DNA from: Massilia sp. WG5
Lineage (GTDB): Bacteria; Pseudomonadota; Gammaproteobacteria; Burkholderiales; Burkholderiaceae_D
DNA length: 64,000 nucleotides
Assembly: GCF_001412595.2 (NCBI RefSeq)
Contig: NZ_CP012640.2
Coordinates: forward strand, 1,922,001-1,986,000
Reading direction: 5' to 3'
Part shown: positions 44,621-54,220 of the stretch, piece after piece
How the letters are laid out: each line of letters starts with the position of its first letter
Numbering within the stretch: position 1 is the first letter of the stretch
Translations under genes and position numbers: made by a program
Notes under the pieces: model-generated
Databases searched by the model: none
What the model saw: only the letters and a program-made list of their open reading frames with translations
Told to the model about the DNA's origin: nothing

Positions 44621-45760
44621 TTACTTCAGCTCGTCCGCCAGCAGCTTCAGGATCTTCGCGCCGGTTGCCGAGGTCTCCGGCTTGCCGTCGTTGGTCTGGA
44701 CGCTGACGTCGCTGGTGGTCGCGTTCGGGACCGCCGAGACCAGGACGCGGTAGCGCTGGGCTTCCTTGTTCTTGTCGTCGCTGCCGAACAGCTTGCTGAA
44801 GAAGCCGGCCTTGTTGACGGCGTCCGGATCGACGTAGCGCACGAAGTAGATGCCCTGCACGCGGTCGCGGTCTTCGACGGTGAAGCCGACGCGGTCCAGC
44901 GCCAGGCCGACACGGCGCCATGCGCGGTCGAAGCCCTCGTCCACCACGACCTTGCCGTTTTCCAGCTTGGCGTGCTGGACTTCCGGCGCGGCGTTGACGA
45001 CGGCGGCGGTCGCCTGCTTGACGTCCTTGGCGGAGGTGCTGCCGTTCAACTGGGCCATCAGGCGGCCCAGGAATTCGGCTTCCAGTTCCGGATCGCTCTT
45101 GCGGCCGACCCATTGCGTGGTCTCGCGCTGCGGGCCGACCAGCACTTCCTCGGCGCCGCGGTGGCTGATGTAGATCTCGGTCGAGCCGTCCGCGCGGCGC
45201 TCCAGGCGGGTGCGGAACTTGTCGCGCTGACCGCTGTCGTAGGCCGAATCGAACACCTTGCCGATGGTGCGGCGGATGATGTCCTGCGGGATCTTGGCGC
45301 GGTTCTCGGACCAGTTGGTTTCCATGATGCCGGTCTGCGGGTTCTCGGTTTCCACCGTGAAGCCGACGCTCGGCCAGAAGGCCTGCAGTTGCGGCCACAG
45401 CTGTTCCGGGGGCTCCTTGACCACCAGCCAGCGCGAGTCGCCGGCGCGCTCGATGCGCACGGCCTCGCTCGAGACCGGAGCCACCGGACCGCCGGCGGCG
45501 GCCGGCGCTGCCTGGGTGCCGCGCGCCTGCTGGAAGCCGGAGGCGGTGGCGACGCCGCGGCCATCAGGCACGGCGTAACGGTTGTCTTTCTGGAGCTGGG
45601 TCAGGTCCGGCGGGATGTCCAGCGGCGCAGCTTTCTTGGCCGAACGGTAGTCCACCTTGTCCGATTCGAACACGGTCGTGCACGCCGCCAGGCTGAGTGC
45701 GAGGGCGGCCAGGGCGACCGTGCGGGTCGCGTGGTGAGTCTTGAACTTGCGATTCATCAT
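44621..45760 (-). CDS. bamC: Outer-membrane protein assembly factor BamC
   Basis: 379-residue lipoprotein of the BAM complex that inserts beta-barrel proteins into the outer membrane. The signal peptide ends in the lipobox LAAC (ALALSLAACTTVFES). The N-terminal unstructured part includes SAKKAAPLDIPPDLTQL, which contacts BamD, followed by two helix-grip domains. It directly follows dapA, the classical dapA-bamC (dapX/nlpB) order, with 21 nt between. Confidence 0.92.
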   Translation of the reverse strand: MMNRKFKTHHATRTVALAALALSLAACTTVFESDKVDYRSAKKAAPLDIPPDLTQLQKDNRYAVPDGRGVATASGFQQARGTQAAPAAAGGPVAPVSSEAVRIERAGDSRWLVVKEPPEQLWPQLQAFWPSVGFTVETENPQTGIMETNWSENRAKIPQDIIRRTIGKVFDSAYDSGQRDKFRTRLERRADGSTEIYISHRGAEEVLVGPQRETTQWVGRKSDPELEAEFLGRLMAQLNGSTSAKDVKQATAAVVNAAPEVQHAKLENGKVVVDEGFDRAWRRVGLALDRVGFTVEDRDRVQGIYFVRYVDPDAVNKAGFFSKLFGSDDKNKEAQRYRVLVSAVPNATTSDVSVQTNDGKPETSATGAKILKLLADELK

Positions 45761-45781
45761 GTCGTTCTGAGTCTGAAGCTA

Positions 45782-46675
45782 TCAAAGGACGCCGGATTCG
45801 CGCAGGGCAGCGCGGACGGTGTCGTGGTATTGCGCGGACAAGGGCGCCAGCGGCAGGCGCAGGCCCGACGGCATCTTGCCCATTTCAGCCAGCGCCCATT
45901 TGACCGGGACCGGATTCGGTTCTACGAACAGCTTGGCATGCAGGGACAGCACGCGGTTATTGATCTCGACCGCACGGCTGACCTGCCCCGCCATCGCCGC
46001 CTCGCACAGCTCGTGCATGGCGCGCGGCGCGACGTTGGCCGTCACCGAGATATTGCCGGCGCCGCCCATGAACATCAGCGCCATCGCGGTCGGGTCGTCG
46101 CCCGAATACACGCCGAAGGGCTTGCCGCCGGCGAAAGAACGGTCAAGCTCGCGCAGCAGCTCGGCGCCGCGGCCGATGTTGCCGGTCGCGTCCTTGATGC
46201 CGACGATATTGTCGACCGGCGCCAGGCGCAGCACGGTCTCGTTGCTCATGTCCGCCACGGTACGGCCCGGCACGTTGTACAGGATCACCGGCAGGTCGAC
46301 CGCTTCCGCGATCGCCTTGAAGTGCCGGTACATGCCTTCCTGGGTCGGACGGTTGTAATACGGAACCACCTGCAGCGAGGCGTCGGCGCCGACGGCCTTG
46401 GCATGGCGGGTGAGTGCGATCGCTTCGGCGGTCGAGTTGCCGCCGGACCCGGCGATCACCGGGATACGGCCAGCGACGTGCTCGACCGTCAGCTTGATCA
46501 GTTCGCAGTGCTCTTCCGGGCTGACGGTAGCGGATTCGCCGGTCGTACCGACGATGACGATACCGTCCGTGCCCTCCGCAACATGCCAGTCGATCAGTTT
46601 GCGAAGGCTGTCTTTGTCCAGACTGCCATCTTCAAACATCGGAGTGACGATTGCTACTATGCTGCCCTTAATCAT
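45782..46675 (-). CDS. dapA: 4-hydroxy-tetrahydrodipicolinate synthase
   Basis: 297-residue TIM-barrel aldolase condensing pyruvate with aspartate semialdehyde, the first committed step of lysine and diaminopimelate synthesis. Schiff-base Lys is in [13 protein letters not shown] and the catalytic Tyr in [12 protein letters not shown]; the pyruvate-binding GTTGESAT motif is near residue 44. Normal length. It is the first gene before bamC on the minus strand. Confidence 0.97.
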   Translation of the reverse strand: MIKGSIVAIVTPMFEDGSLDKDSLRKLIDWHVAEGTDGIVIVGTTGESATVSPEEHCELIKLTVEHVAGRIPVIAGSGGNSTAEAIALTRHAKAVGADASLQVVPYYNRPTQEGMYRHFKAIAEAVDLPVILYNVPGRTVADMSNETVLRLAPVDNIVGIKDATGNIGRGAELLRELDRSFAGGKPFGVYSGDDPTAMALMFMGGAGNISVTANVAPRAMHELCEAAMAGQVSRAVEINNRVLSLHAKLFVEPNPVPVKWALAEMGKMPSGLRLPLAPLSAQYHDTVRAALRESGVL

Positions 46676-46788
46676 AATCAGTGGACCGTGCCGTTGATAA
46701 ATAAAAATTGGATTGTACTGGATAGCCAGTGGTTATGGTTCATTCCTGCCCAGATAAATGGCCGGCTTATCGGACATTTACAGCCCGG

Positions 46789-47352
46789 TTACAAATCGAG
46801 CCGGGCTGAGCCAAGGTCGAAGTCCGGCCCCACCGCGCACAGGCGCTGCACCCGCGCCGGCTTCGGTTTTGCCACCACGCCATCCTCGTAGGCCAGCACC
46901 TGCAGGCCGCCGCGTCCGGCCAGGCCGAGCAGCTCACCCGGCGCCAGCAGGAAATCGGGGTTCGACGGCTTGCCGAAGACTTCGTTGCCGCGGGCGAAGG
47001 TTTCATATATCAGCACGCCGTCCGGCGCCAGCGCCGCGGCGATATGGCCGAACAGGGGCCGGTGCAGGTAATTCGTGACGACGATGCCGGCCAGGCTGCC
47101 CGGCGCGAAGGGCCAGGCGGCGCCCGGCGCTTCGAGGTCGAGCTGGACGGTGGCGATCCCCTCCCCCGCCGCCGCCAGCAGGGCCTGCGGATCGCGGTCG
47201 AGGGCGGTCACCGCATGGCCTAGGCGCGCCAGCAGGCGCGCATGGCGGCCGCTGCCGCAGGCCAGGTCCAGCACCTGCCTTTGCCCCTGCGCCTGCGGCA
47301 CCAGCGGCGCCCAGCGCGCCACCCAGGAAGAAACGATGTCCGTGCTATGCAT
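46789..47352 (-). CDS. Class I SAM-dependent methyltransferase
   Basis: 187 residues with a Rossmann methyltransferase fold. Motif I is VLDLACGSGRHARLLA, followed by the acidic end of strand 2 in VTALDRDPQAL and by VVTNYLHRPLF. The family resembles TehB-like methyltransferases, with no clear substrate. Its ATG overlaps the trpS stop (TGATG), so it is translationally coupled to trpS. Confidence 0.88.
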   Translation of the reverse strand: MHSTDIVSSWVARWAPLVPQAQGQRQVLDLACGSGRHARLLARLGHAVTALDRDPQALLAAAGEGIATVQLDLEAPGAAWPFAPGSLAGIVVTNYLHRPLFGHIAAALAPDGVLIYETFARGNEVFGKPSNPDFLLAPGELLGLAGRGGLQVLAYEDGVVAKPKPARVQRLCAVGPDFDLGSARLDL

Positions 47353-48554
47353 CAGCTGTACCCGAGGCCCATCGCCTCACGCACGTCGCGCATGGTTTCC
47401 TGGGCCAGCCGGCGCGCCTTCTCGCAGCCGTCGGCGACGATGGCGCGCACCAGCGAGGGGTCGTCCAGGTATTGCTGGGCACGTTCGTGCATCGGCGCCT
47501 GCTCGGCCAGCACGGCGTCGACCACCGGTTGCTTGCACTCCAGGCAGCCGATGCCGGCGCTGGTGCAGCCCTGCATGACCCAATCCTTGGTGGCGCCATC
47601 CGAATACACTTCGTGCAGCTGCCACACCGGGCACTTCAGCGGGTCGCCCGCGTCGCTCCTGCGCACGCGCGCCGGGTCGGTCGGCATGGTGCGGATCTTC
47701 TTCGTGACCGAAGCCGGATCCTCGCGCAGCGAGACCGAATTGCCGTAGCTCTTCGACATCTTGCGGCCGTCCAGGCCCGGCAGGCGCGAGGCTTCGGTCA
47801 GCTTGACCTGGGGCTCGACCAGGATGATCCTGTGGCCGCCTTCGAGGTAGCCGAACAGGCGTTCGCGGTCGATGTTCGACAGGCTGCCGGCTTCGTCCAG
47901 CATCGCCCGCGCCTGTTCCAGGGCGGCGTCATCGCCGTCCTGCCGGTAGGCGGTGCGCAGCCCGGTGTAGAGCCTGGCGCGCTTGCTGCCCAGTTTTTTC
48001 ACGGCGTCGAGCGCCTTCTGCTCGAAGTCCGGCTCCTTGCCGTACAGGTGATTGAAGCGCCGTGCGATCTCCCGCATCATCTCGATGTGCGGCACCTGGT
48101 CCTCGCCCACCGGCACCTGGGTCGCGCGGTAGATCAGCACGTCGGCCGCCTGCAGCAGCGGATAGCCGAGGAAGCCGTAGGTGGCCAGGTCGCGGTTGGC
48201 CAGGTTCTCGATCTGGTCCTTGTAGGTCGGCACCCGCTCCAGCCAGCCCAGCGGCGTGGCCATCGACAGCAGCAGGTGCAGCTCGGCGTGCTCCGGCACC
48301 CGCGACTGGATGAAGATGGTGGACTGGGACGGATCGATGCCGGCCGCGAGCCAGTCGATCACCATGTCCCAGGTGCTTTTTTCGATGATGCCCGGGTCGT
48401 CGTAGTGCGTCGTCAGGGCGTGCCAGTCGGCCACGAAGAACAGGCAGGGCAGCTCGGACTGCATGCGGATCCAGTTCTTCAGCGCTCCGTGGTAATGGCC
48501 AAGGTGCATGAGCCCGGTGGGGCGCATGCCGGAAACGACGCGGTCGGGAAACAT
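47352..48554 (-). CDS. trpS: Tryptophan--tRNA ligase
   Basis: 400-residue class I aminoacyl-tRNA synthetase. The HIGH-type motif reads HLGHYHG (about residue 18) and the KMSKS loop is DGRKMSKSYGNS. It belongs to the longer proteobacterial form with an extended C-terminal region that holds several cysteines (GCTSAGIGCLECK). It follows the M50-like gene after 3 nt and overlaps the methyltransferase gene. Confidence 0.96.
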   Translation of the reverse strand: MFPDRVVSGMRPTGLMHLGHYHGALKNWIRMQSELPCLFFVADWHALTTHYDDPGIIEKSTWDMVIDWLAAGIDPSQSTIFIQSRVPEHAELHLLLSMATPLGWLERVPTYKDQIENLANRDLATYGFLGYPLLQAADVLIYRATQVPVGEDQVPHIEMMREIARRFNHLYGKEPDFEQKALDAVKKLGSKRARLYTGLRTAYRQDGDDAALEQARAMLDEAGSLSNIDRERLFGYLEGGHRIILVEPQVKLTEASRLPGLDGRKMSKSYGNSVSLREDPASVTKKIRTMPTDPARVRRSDAGDPLKCPVWQLHEVYSDGATKDWVMQGCTSAGIGCLECKQPVVDAVLAEQAPMHERAQQYLDDPSLVRAIVADGCEKARRLAQETMRDVREAMGLGYS

Positions 48555-48557
48555 AAA

Positions 48558-49211
48558 TCAGCTCAGGAGGAAATTCAATGGATAGACGATCAGCTGCAGC
48601 AGCAGCTGCGACACCGCCACGATCGGAATCACCCAGTAAGCCAGCAGTTTCAGCAGCATCAATCCCAGCAGGATAAAGAAGCCATACGGTTCGATGCGGG
48701 CATATTTGTACGCCAGCTTGTTCGGCAGCAGGCTGAAGACGATGCGGCCGCCGTCCATCGGCGGAATCGGCAGCAGATTGAATGCCAGCAGCACCAGATT
48801 GGTCAGGACACCTGCTTGAGCAACCTTGTTCGGAAAAGGTTCAGTGACATTGAAGTAATCGAGGAAGATCCCGAGCAGCAGCCACAGCAGCGCCATGCCG
48901 AAGTTGGCGGCGGTGCCGGCCAGGGCCACGAAGGCCATGTCGCGCTTCGGGTTGCGCAGGCGGCCGTAGTCGATCGGCAGCGGCTTGGCGTAGCCGAAGG
49001 CGAAGCCGGTGGTCAGGTACAGCATCACCGGCAGGATCACCGTACCGAAGGGATCGATGTGGGCCAGCGGGTTGGTGGTGACGCGTCCGGCCGCGAACGG
49101 GGTCATGTCGCCGAAATATTTTGCGGCATACGCCTGGGCGGCGTTATGCATCGTGATCGCAAAAAGAACGGGCAGCGCATAGACTGCAAGGTTGCGTATG
49201 AGTTCATCCAT
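48558..49211 (-). CDS. Site-2-protease-like membrane protein with broken HExxH motif
   Basis: 217 residues with about five to six membrane segments, clearly of the M50 group seen as YwhC-like proteins: GRVTTNPLAHIDPFGT, LAGTAANFGMAL and NLLPIPPMDGGRIVFSLLP are all in place. In active members the first segment has HExxH (usually LHEAAHGY). Here the nucleotides spell MHNAAQAY, so the catalytic Glu and the second zinc His are both replaced (Asn and Gln). Only the Asp-containing MDGG remains. I infer an inactive homologue. It precedes trpS by 3 nt. Confidence 0.88.
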   Translation of the reverse strand: MDELIRNLAVYALPVLFAITMHNAAQAYAAKYFGDMTPFAAGRVTTNPLAHIDPFGTVILPVMLYLTTGFAFGYAKPLPIDYGRLRNPKRDMAFVALAGTAANFGMALLWLLLGIFLDYFNVTEPFPNKVAQAGVLTNLVLLAFNLLPIPPMDGGRIVFSLLPNKLAYKYARIEPYGFFILLGLMLLKLLAYWVIPIVAVSQLLLQLIVYPLNFLLS

Positions 49212-49252
49212 AAAAGGATTCTAACAGACCCTGCAGAACAGCCGTCCGGCAA

Positions 49253-49876
49253 CTACAGGCCGAACACGGCCGGATCGCCGCGGCCCGCCCGCAGCAGCAC
49301 GGGCTCCGGACCGGTCAGGTCGACGATGGTGGTGGGCTCGAGGGTGCCGGCGCCGCCGTCGATCACCAGGTCGAGCTGCTTGCCGATACGCTCGCGCACT
49401 TCTTCCGGATCGGACAGCATGTGCTCGTCGCCGAGCAGCTGCAGGGTCGTGCCGATCAGCGGCTCGCCCAGCTCGTCCAGCAGCGCCAGCAGGATCGCGT
49501 TTTCGGGCACGCGGATGCCGATCGTCTTGCGCGACGGGTGCGACAGGCGGCGCGGCACTTCGTGGGTGGCGTCCAGGATCACGGTATAGGGGCCGGGCGT
49601 GACCGCCTTCAGGACCCGGTACTGGCGGTTGTCGACCCGCGCATAGACGGAGATCTCGGACAGGTCGCGCACCAGCAGGGTCAGGTGGTGCTTCTCGTCG
49701 ACGCCGCGGATCCGGCGCAGCTTCTCGACCGCGCCCTTGTCGTCGAGGCGGCAGACCAGGGCATAGGCCGAATCGGTCGGCACGGCACCGATGCCGCCCG
49801 ACTGGATGATCTGGGCCGCCTGGCGGATCAGGCGGGGCTGCGGGTTCTCGTGATGGATCTCGAAGTATTGGGTCAT
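49253..49876 (-). CDS. yciO: YciO-type Sua5/YrdC domain protein
   Basis: 207-residue protein of the TsaC/Sua5/YrdC fold, subgroup YciO. The start is [14 protein letters not shown], and the core has [18 protein letters not shown] and [15 protein letters not shown]. The fold makes threonylcarbamoyl-AMP for tRNA modification in TsaC, but YciO proteins appear less active and their role is less clear. It overlaps the htpX stop by ATGA. Together with the PHP gene (yciV-like) nearby it reflects the conserved yciV-yciO neighbourhood. Confidence 0.85.
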   Translation of the reverse strand: MTQYFEIHHENPQPRLIRQAAQIIQSGGIGAVPTDSAYALVCRLDDKGAVEKLRRIRGVDEKHHLTLLVRDLSEISVYARVDNRQYRVLKAVTPGPYTVILDATHEVPRRLSHPSRKTIGIRVPENAILLALLDELGEPLIGTTLQLLGDEHMLSDPEEVRERIGKQLDLVIDGGAGTLEPTTIVDLTGPEPVLLRAGRGDPAVFGL

Positions 49877-50769
49877 CGTGCAAACCCCGGCTGGCGCAGA
49901 GTCTGCAGGGCCGCGATGCGCTCCTCCATCGGCGGGTGGGTGGCGAACAGGGCGCCCCAGCCGCCGCCGTCGCCGGCGATGCCGGACGCCGCCATCGACT
50001 GCGGCAGGCCGCCCGACTGCATGCCGCCGAGGCGCATCAGCGCGTGCTGCATCGGCAGCGGGCTGTTCAGGAGGCGCGCCGAGCCGGCGTCGGCGCGGAA
50101 CTCGCGCTGGCGCGAGAACCAGGCGACGATGATCGAGGCCAGCAGCCCGAACACGATCTGGCAGACGAACACGGTGACGGCGTAGCCGATGCCGGGGCCG
50201 CGGTCGCTCTCGCCCCGGCGCAGCATGCTGTCGACGAAGAAGCCGACCACCCGCGCCAGGAACACGACAAAGGTGTTGACCACGCCCTGGATCAGGGTCA
50301 GCGTGACCATGTCGCCATTCGCGACGTGGGCGATCTCGTGGCCGAGCACGGCCTCGATTTCTTCATGGTTCATGCTGGCCAGCAGGCCGGTGGACACCGC
50401 CACCAGCGAGGAATTCTTGAAGGCGCCGGTGGCGAAGGCATTCGGCTCGCCCTCGTAGACCGCGACTTCCGGCATCGCGATGCCGGCCCGCTCGGCCAGC
50501 GAACGCACGGTGTTCAGCAGCCAGGCTTCGCTGCCGTTGGCCGGCTGTTCGATCACGCGCGCGCCGGTGGTCCACTTGGCCATCGGCTTGCTCATCAGCA
50601 GGGAGATGATCGCGCCGGTGAAGCCGACCACCAGCGAAAACACCAGCAGCGCACCGAGATTGATGCCGTTCGCGCTCACCGCGCGGCCGACGCCGAGCAC
50701 GTTGAGCACGATCGACAGCACCAGCACGACCGCGAGGTTGGTAGCAATAAACAGGACGATGCGCTTCAT
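49873..50769 (-). CDS. htpX: Membrane zinc protease HtpX
   Basis: 298-residue M48 metalloprotease of the inner membrane that degrades misfolded membrane proteins, partly redundant with FtsH. The zinc motif is [13 protein letters not shown] (about residue 140) with the downstream Glu in [10 protein letters not shown]. Two N-terminal and two central membrane segments are seen. Length normal. Start and stop are linked to the yciO gene by a 4-nt overlap. Confidence 0.95.
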   Translation of the reverse strand: MKRIVLFIATNLAVVLVLSIVLNVLGVGRAVSANGINLGALLVFSLVVGFTGAIISLLMSKPMAKWTTGARVIEQPANGSEAWLLNTVRSLAERAGIAMPEVAVYEGEPNAFATGAFKNSSLVAVSTGLLASMNHEEIEAVLGHEIAHVANGDMVTLTLIQGVVNTFVVFLARVVGFFVDSMLRRGESDRGPGIGYAVTVFVCQIVFGLLASIIVAWFSRQREFRADAGSARLLNSPLPMQHALMRLGGMQSGGLPQSMAASGIAGDGGGWGALFATHPPMEERIAALQTLRQPGFAR

Positions 50770-50799
50770 GGCTTGAATGCCCTCCGAATCAGAATCCGG

Positions 50800-51633
50800 T
50801 CAGAACCAGTCGTGCCAGACCGGCGTGAGCCCCGCCGGCAGCGGCGGCAGCTTGTCGAACTCCACCCTGGCCTCGCCCGGCGCATGGAAGTCGGTGCCGC
50901 GCGAGGCCAGGAAACCGTAGCGGCGCGCCAGTTCGGCATAGGTCTCGTACTGGTCCGGCGTGTGGCTGCCCGTGACCACTTCGATGGCCTTGCCGCCCAG
51001 CTGCTTGAATTCGTCGAACAGCGCCCCTTCCGCCAGCGGCGTGAAGCGGTAGCGCCCCGGATGGGCGATCACCGGGACGCCGCCTGCCTTGTGGATCCAG
51101 CCGACGGCGTCCGCCAGCCCGGCCCAGCGGTGCGGCACATAGCCGGGCTTGCCTTCGGTCAGGTATTTGCGGAACACCTCCGAGGTGCTGCCGCAGGCGC
51201 CGATCTCGACCAGGTAGCGCGCGAAATGGGTGCGCGACAGCAGGTCCGGGTTGCCGACGTACTTCAGCGCGCCCTCGTAGGCGCCGGGGATGCCGGCCTG
51301 CTCCAGCTGGGCCGCGATCTCGCGCCCGCGCGCGTCGCGCCCGTTGCGCGTGGCCGCCAGGCCCTGCACCAGCACGGGCTGGTCTTCGTTCACCTGCAGG
51401 CCGACCACGTGGACGGTCTCGCCGCCCCAGGTCACGGAAATCTCGACGCCCGGCACGAAACGCATCCCGAGTCCGGCAGCCGCCTCCCGCGCCGCCTTGA
51501 TGCCCCCGACCTCGTCGTGGTCGGTCAGCGCCCAGGCGTCGACCCCGCCCTTGCGGGCATAGGCGGCCACGGCGGCCGGCGCAAGCACGCCGTCGGAGAC
51601 GTTCGAATGGCAGTGAAGATCAACTTTTAGCAT
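50800..51633 (-). CDS. PHP-domain phosphatase/5'-3' exonuclease (YciV/RNase AM-like)
   Basis: 277 residues. All PHP metal motifs are present: VDLHCHSNVSDG at the N-terminus, ALTDHDEVGG, VPGVEIS, IAHPGRY and GTDFHAPG. Enzymes of this family hydrolyse 3',5'-nucleoside bisphosphates and trim RNA 5' ends. The ATG at 51633 is chosen because it starts right before the conserved core; upstream codons overlap the palindromic repeat. Next to yciO as in many proteobacteria. Confidence 0.88.
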   Translation of the reverse strand: MLKVDLHCHSNVSDGVLAPAAVAAYARKGGVDAWALTDHDEVGGIKAAREAAAGLGMRFVPGVEISVTWGGETVHVVGLQVNEDQPVLVQGLAATRNGRDARGREIAAQLEQAGIPGAYEGALKYVGNPDLLSRTHFARYLVEIGACGSTSEVFRKYLTEGKPGYVPHRWAGLADAVGWIHKAGGVPVIAHPGRYRFTPLAEGALFDEFKQLGGKAIEVVTGSHTPDQYETYAELARRYGFLASRGTDFHAPGEARVEFDKLPPLPAGLTPVWHDWF

Positions 51634-51666
51634 GCTGACATTGTACCTGCATCCCATCGAGCGCGA

Positions 51667-51700
51667 ACGTGGGGTGGGCACGGGGGTGCCCACCCTACGC
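51667..51700 (-). repeat. Palindromic 3'-end repeat, copy B (at the hydrolase stop)
   Basis: On the minus strand GCGTAGGGTGGGCACC then CCC then GTGCCCACCCCACGTT. The TAG inside CGTAGGG is the stop codon of the alpha/beta hydrolase, so the element starts exactly at the gene end. Confidence 0.7.
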
Positions 51701-52570
51701 CAGGAATTCCTCGATCATCCGCGCCAGCAACTCCGGCTGGTCATGGTGCAGCATGTGCCCCGCCTCCGGCACCATGCGCGGCGTTACCCTGGAGAAGCAG
51801 GCCATGCGCCGCTCGACTTCGCTGCGCGCCTCTTCCTTCGGGCCCATCCACAGCCACATATTCGTGTGTTCGGCCTCGACCCACAGCACCGGCGCGGTGA
51901 CCCGGCGCCAGCAGGCCAGCACCTCGTCGACGTGGTACAGCAGCGGGCCACGCATCTTGTGGACCGGGTCGCCCAGGATTTCCCATTCGCCCGCGTCGTT
52001 CTGCGCGGCCCAGTGCGGCACCAGGAAGGCGGCGCGCGCCGGCGGCAGGCGCGGATTGGTCTTGCGCAGGCGCGCCGCCACCTCGTCCAGGCTGGCATAG
52101 GGGCGCATCGCCGGCGGCGTCTTCAGCTCGTCCAGCCAGCCGGCGTAGCGGCCGGGCGCCTGCTCGGGGCGGCTCGCCGCCAGGCCGAAGCCTTCCAGGT
52201 TGACCAGGCGGGCAACGCGCTCGGGGCGGATGCCGGCGTATACACTGACGATGTTGCCGCCCATGCTGTGGCCCAGCAAATTAACGGCCTCGCCCGGCGC
52301 GTAATGATCGAGGATGGCGTCGAGGTCGGCAAAATAATCCGGGAACCAGTAGGTGTCGGTGCCCGGCCGCTCGGTCAGGCCGAAGCCGCGCCAGTCGTGG
52401 GCGATCACGTGCCAGTCGCCCTGCAGGGCATCGACCACGAACTGGAAGGAAGCCGACATGTCCATCCAGCCGTGCGCCATGAAGATCTTCGGCGCACCTT
52501 CCCGGCCCCAGTGCCGGATATGGGTGCGCAGGCCGCGGATGGTGAGGAATTCGGAACGGGATGGCGTCAT
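51695..52570 (-). CDS. Alpha/beta-fold hydrolase
   Basis: 291 residues. Catalytic Ser in the nucleophile elbow LLGHSMGGNIV (about 110), acid in LWVEAEHTN and His in EAGHMLHHDQ; the oxyanion region is FMAHGWMDMS. It belongs to the broad epoxide hydrolase/esterase-like group; substrate unknown. A perfect palindrome GAACGATCGTTC lies 26 nt before the ATG, so TetR-type control is possible. Its stop codon lies in repeat copy B. Confidence 0.88.
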   Translation of the reverse strand: MTPSRSEFLTIRGLRTHIRHWGREGAPKIFMAHGWMDMSASFQFVVDALQGDWHVIAHDWRGFGLTERPGTDTYWFPDYFADLDAILDHYAPGEAVNLLGHSMGGNIVSVYAGIRPERVARLVNLEGFGLAASRPEQAPGRYAGWLDELKTPPAMRPYASLDEVAARLRKTNPRLPPARAAFLVPHWAAQNDAGEWEILGDPVHKMRGPLLYHVDEVLACWRRVTAPVLWVEAEHTNMWLWMGPKEEARSEVERRMACFSRVTPRMVPEAGHMLHHDQPELLARMIEEFLA

Positions 52571-52595
52571 GGCTGGTCTGGATGAAGAATAAATA

Positions 52596-52607
52596 GAACG
52601 ATCGTTC
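52596..52607. promoter_or_regulatory. Palindromic operator candidate before the hydrolase gene
   Basis: GAACGATCGTTC, a perfect 12-nt palindrome of the kind bound by many TetR-family repressors, in the divergent space between the hydrolase and the gamma-carbonic anhydrase gene. No TetR gene is in the window. Confidence 0.4.
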
Positions 52608-52726
52608 GAATTATAAGCGGAAAGCTTGATTTGCCGCTTGGCGTCCCCATCTCAGCCACTTGCCGGACGACAGCGTGCGCAAGGGCGTAAAATAGCGCTT
52701 ATCACAACCCTTCCGCGAGCATTCCA

Positions 52727-53251
52727 ATGGCAATTTACCAGCTGGGCGAGCATGCGCCCGAGATCGACGCCTCGGCTTATGTGGCCGATTCGGCCAACCT
52801 GATCGGCAAAGTGACCCTGGAGGCGAAGGCCTCGGTATGGGACGGGGTGACGATCCGCGGCGACAACGAGCGCATCACGATCGGCGAGAACAGCAATGTG
52901 CAGGAAGGCACGGTGATGCACACCGACATGGGCTTTCCAATGGTGATCGGCAAGAACGTCACCATCGGCCACCAGGCCATGCTGCACGGCTGCACCGTCG
53001 GCGACGGCTCGCTGATCGGCATCCAGGCCGTGGTGCTGAATGGCGCGAAGATCGGCAAGGGCTGCCTGGTCGGCGCCGGCGCCCTGGTCACCGAGGGGAA
53101 GGAATTTCCGGACCACTCGCTGATCCTCGGCACCCCGGCAAAGGTAGTGCGCACCCTCACGGAAGAAGACCTGCTCCGCCTGCAAGGCAATGCCGCCAGC
53201 TATGTCGAGCGCGGCCAGCGCTTCAAGGCGGAGCTCAAGAAAATCGGATAA
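52727..53251 (+). CDS. Gamma-carbonic anhydrase family protein
   Basis: 174 residues made of left-handed beta-helix hexapeptide repeats ([30 protein letters not shown]), trimeric in known relatives. The three metal His positions are visible in VMHTDMG and [10 protein letters not shown]. YrdA-like members are common; carbonic anhydrase activity is not certain for this branch. Followed after 3 nt by hslO. Confidence 0.9.
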   Translation: MAIYQLGEHAPEIDASAYVADSANLIGKVTLEAKASVWDGVTIRGDNERITIGENSNVQEGTVMHTDMGFPMVIGKNVTIGHQAMLHGCTVGDGSLIGIQAVVLNGAKIGKGCLVGAGALVTEGKEFPDHSLILGTPAKVVRTLTEEDLLRLQGNAASYVERGQRFKAELKKIG

Positions 53252-53254
53252 AGA

Positions 53255-54211
53255 ATGACGACTGAAACCAGCAAGGACATCCTGCAAAAATTCATCTTCG
53301 ACAACGCCGCCGTGCGCGGCGAACTGGTCGAGATTTCCAACGCCTGGGCCGAGATCCAGTCGCGCCATGCGTACCCGAAAGCAGTGAAAGGCTTGCTGGG
53401 CGAGATGGTCGCAGCCAGCGCGCTGCTGTCGGCCAACCTGAAGTTCAACGGCTCGATCGTGATGCAGATCTTCGGCGACGGCCCGGTCAAGCTGCTGGTG
53501 GTCGAATGCGACGCCGATCTGCACCTGCGCGCTACCGCCAAGCTGAGCCCTGGCGCCGTGGTGCCGGACAATGCCTCGGTGACCGAGCTGCTGAACACCG
53601 GCGGCCAGGGCCGTTTCGTGATCACCCTCGATCCGAAGGACAAGGTGCCGGGCCAGCAGCCCTACCAGGGCGTGGTGCCGCTGCACGGCGAGGACATCGC
53701 CACCGTGATCGAGAACTACATGCTGCGCTCGGAACAGATGGATACCAAGCTGTGGCTGGCGGCCGACGACAAGGTTGCGCGCGGCCTGCTGCTGCAGAAG
53801 TTGCCGCGCCATAGCAATGGCGAAGACCAGGTGGCCCAGGCGACCGAAGAGGAAGACCTCGAGACCTGGAACCGCGCCATGGCGCTCGGCGGCACCCTGC
53901 AGCAGAAGGAACTGCTGGAAGCCGACGTGGCGACCCTGCTGAAGCGCCTGTTCTGGGAAGAGACGATCCGCGTGTTCGATCCGCTGCACCCGGAATTCCG
54001 CTGCAGCTGCTCGCGCGAGAAGGTCGGCAATATGCTGAAGATGCTGGGCAAGGAAGAAGTCGACTCGGCCCTGCACGATCTCGGCCAGCTGGCGATCAAC
54101 TGCGACTTCTGCGGCAAGCACTACGAGTTCGACGCGGTCGACTGCGCCCAGCTGTTCGCAGCCGACATCACGGCCGACGCGATTGCGCCGGCGTCGGATG
54201 TAAAACACTAA
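53255..54211 (+). CDS. hslO: Redox-regulated chaperone Hsp33
   Basis: 318-residue holdase that is switched on by oxidation when unfolding stress and oxidants coincide. The zinc switch has CxC in FRCSCSREKV and CxxC in CDFCGKHYEFD near the C-terminus. The N-terminal domain contains EMVAASALLSANLKFNGSI and GQGRFVITLDPKDKV. Its start follows the carbonic anhydrase stop by 3 nt. It is one of several oxidative-stress genes in the window. Confidence 0.95.
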   Translation: MTTETSKDILQKFIFDNAAVRGELVEISNAWAEIQSRHAYPKAVKGLLGEMVAASALLSANLKFNGSIVMQIFGDGPVKLLVVECDADLHLRATAKLSPGAVVPDNASVTELLNTGGQGRFVITLDPKDKVPGQQPYQGVVPLHGEDIATVIENYMLRSEQMDTKLWLAADDKVARGLLLQKLPRHSNGEDQVAQATEEEDLETWNRAMALGGTLQQKELLEADVATLLKRLFWEETIRVFDPLHPEFRCSCSREKVGNMLKMLGKEEVDSALHDLGQLAINCDFCGKHYEFDAVDCAQLFAADITADAIAPASDVKH

Positions 54212-54220
54212 AAGGTCCGC

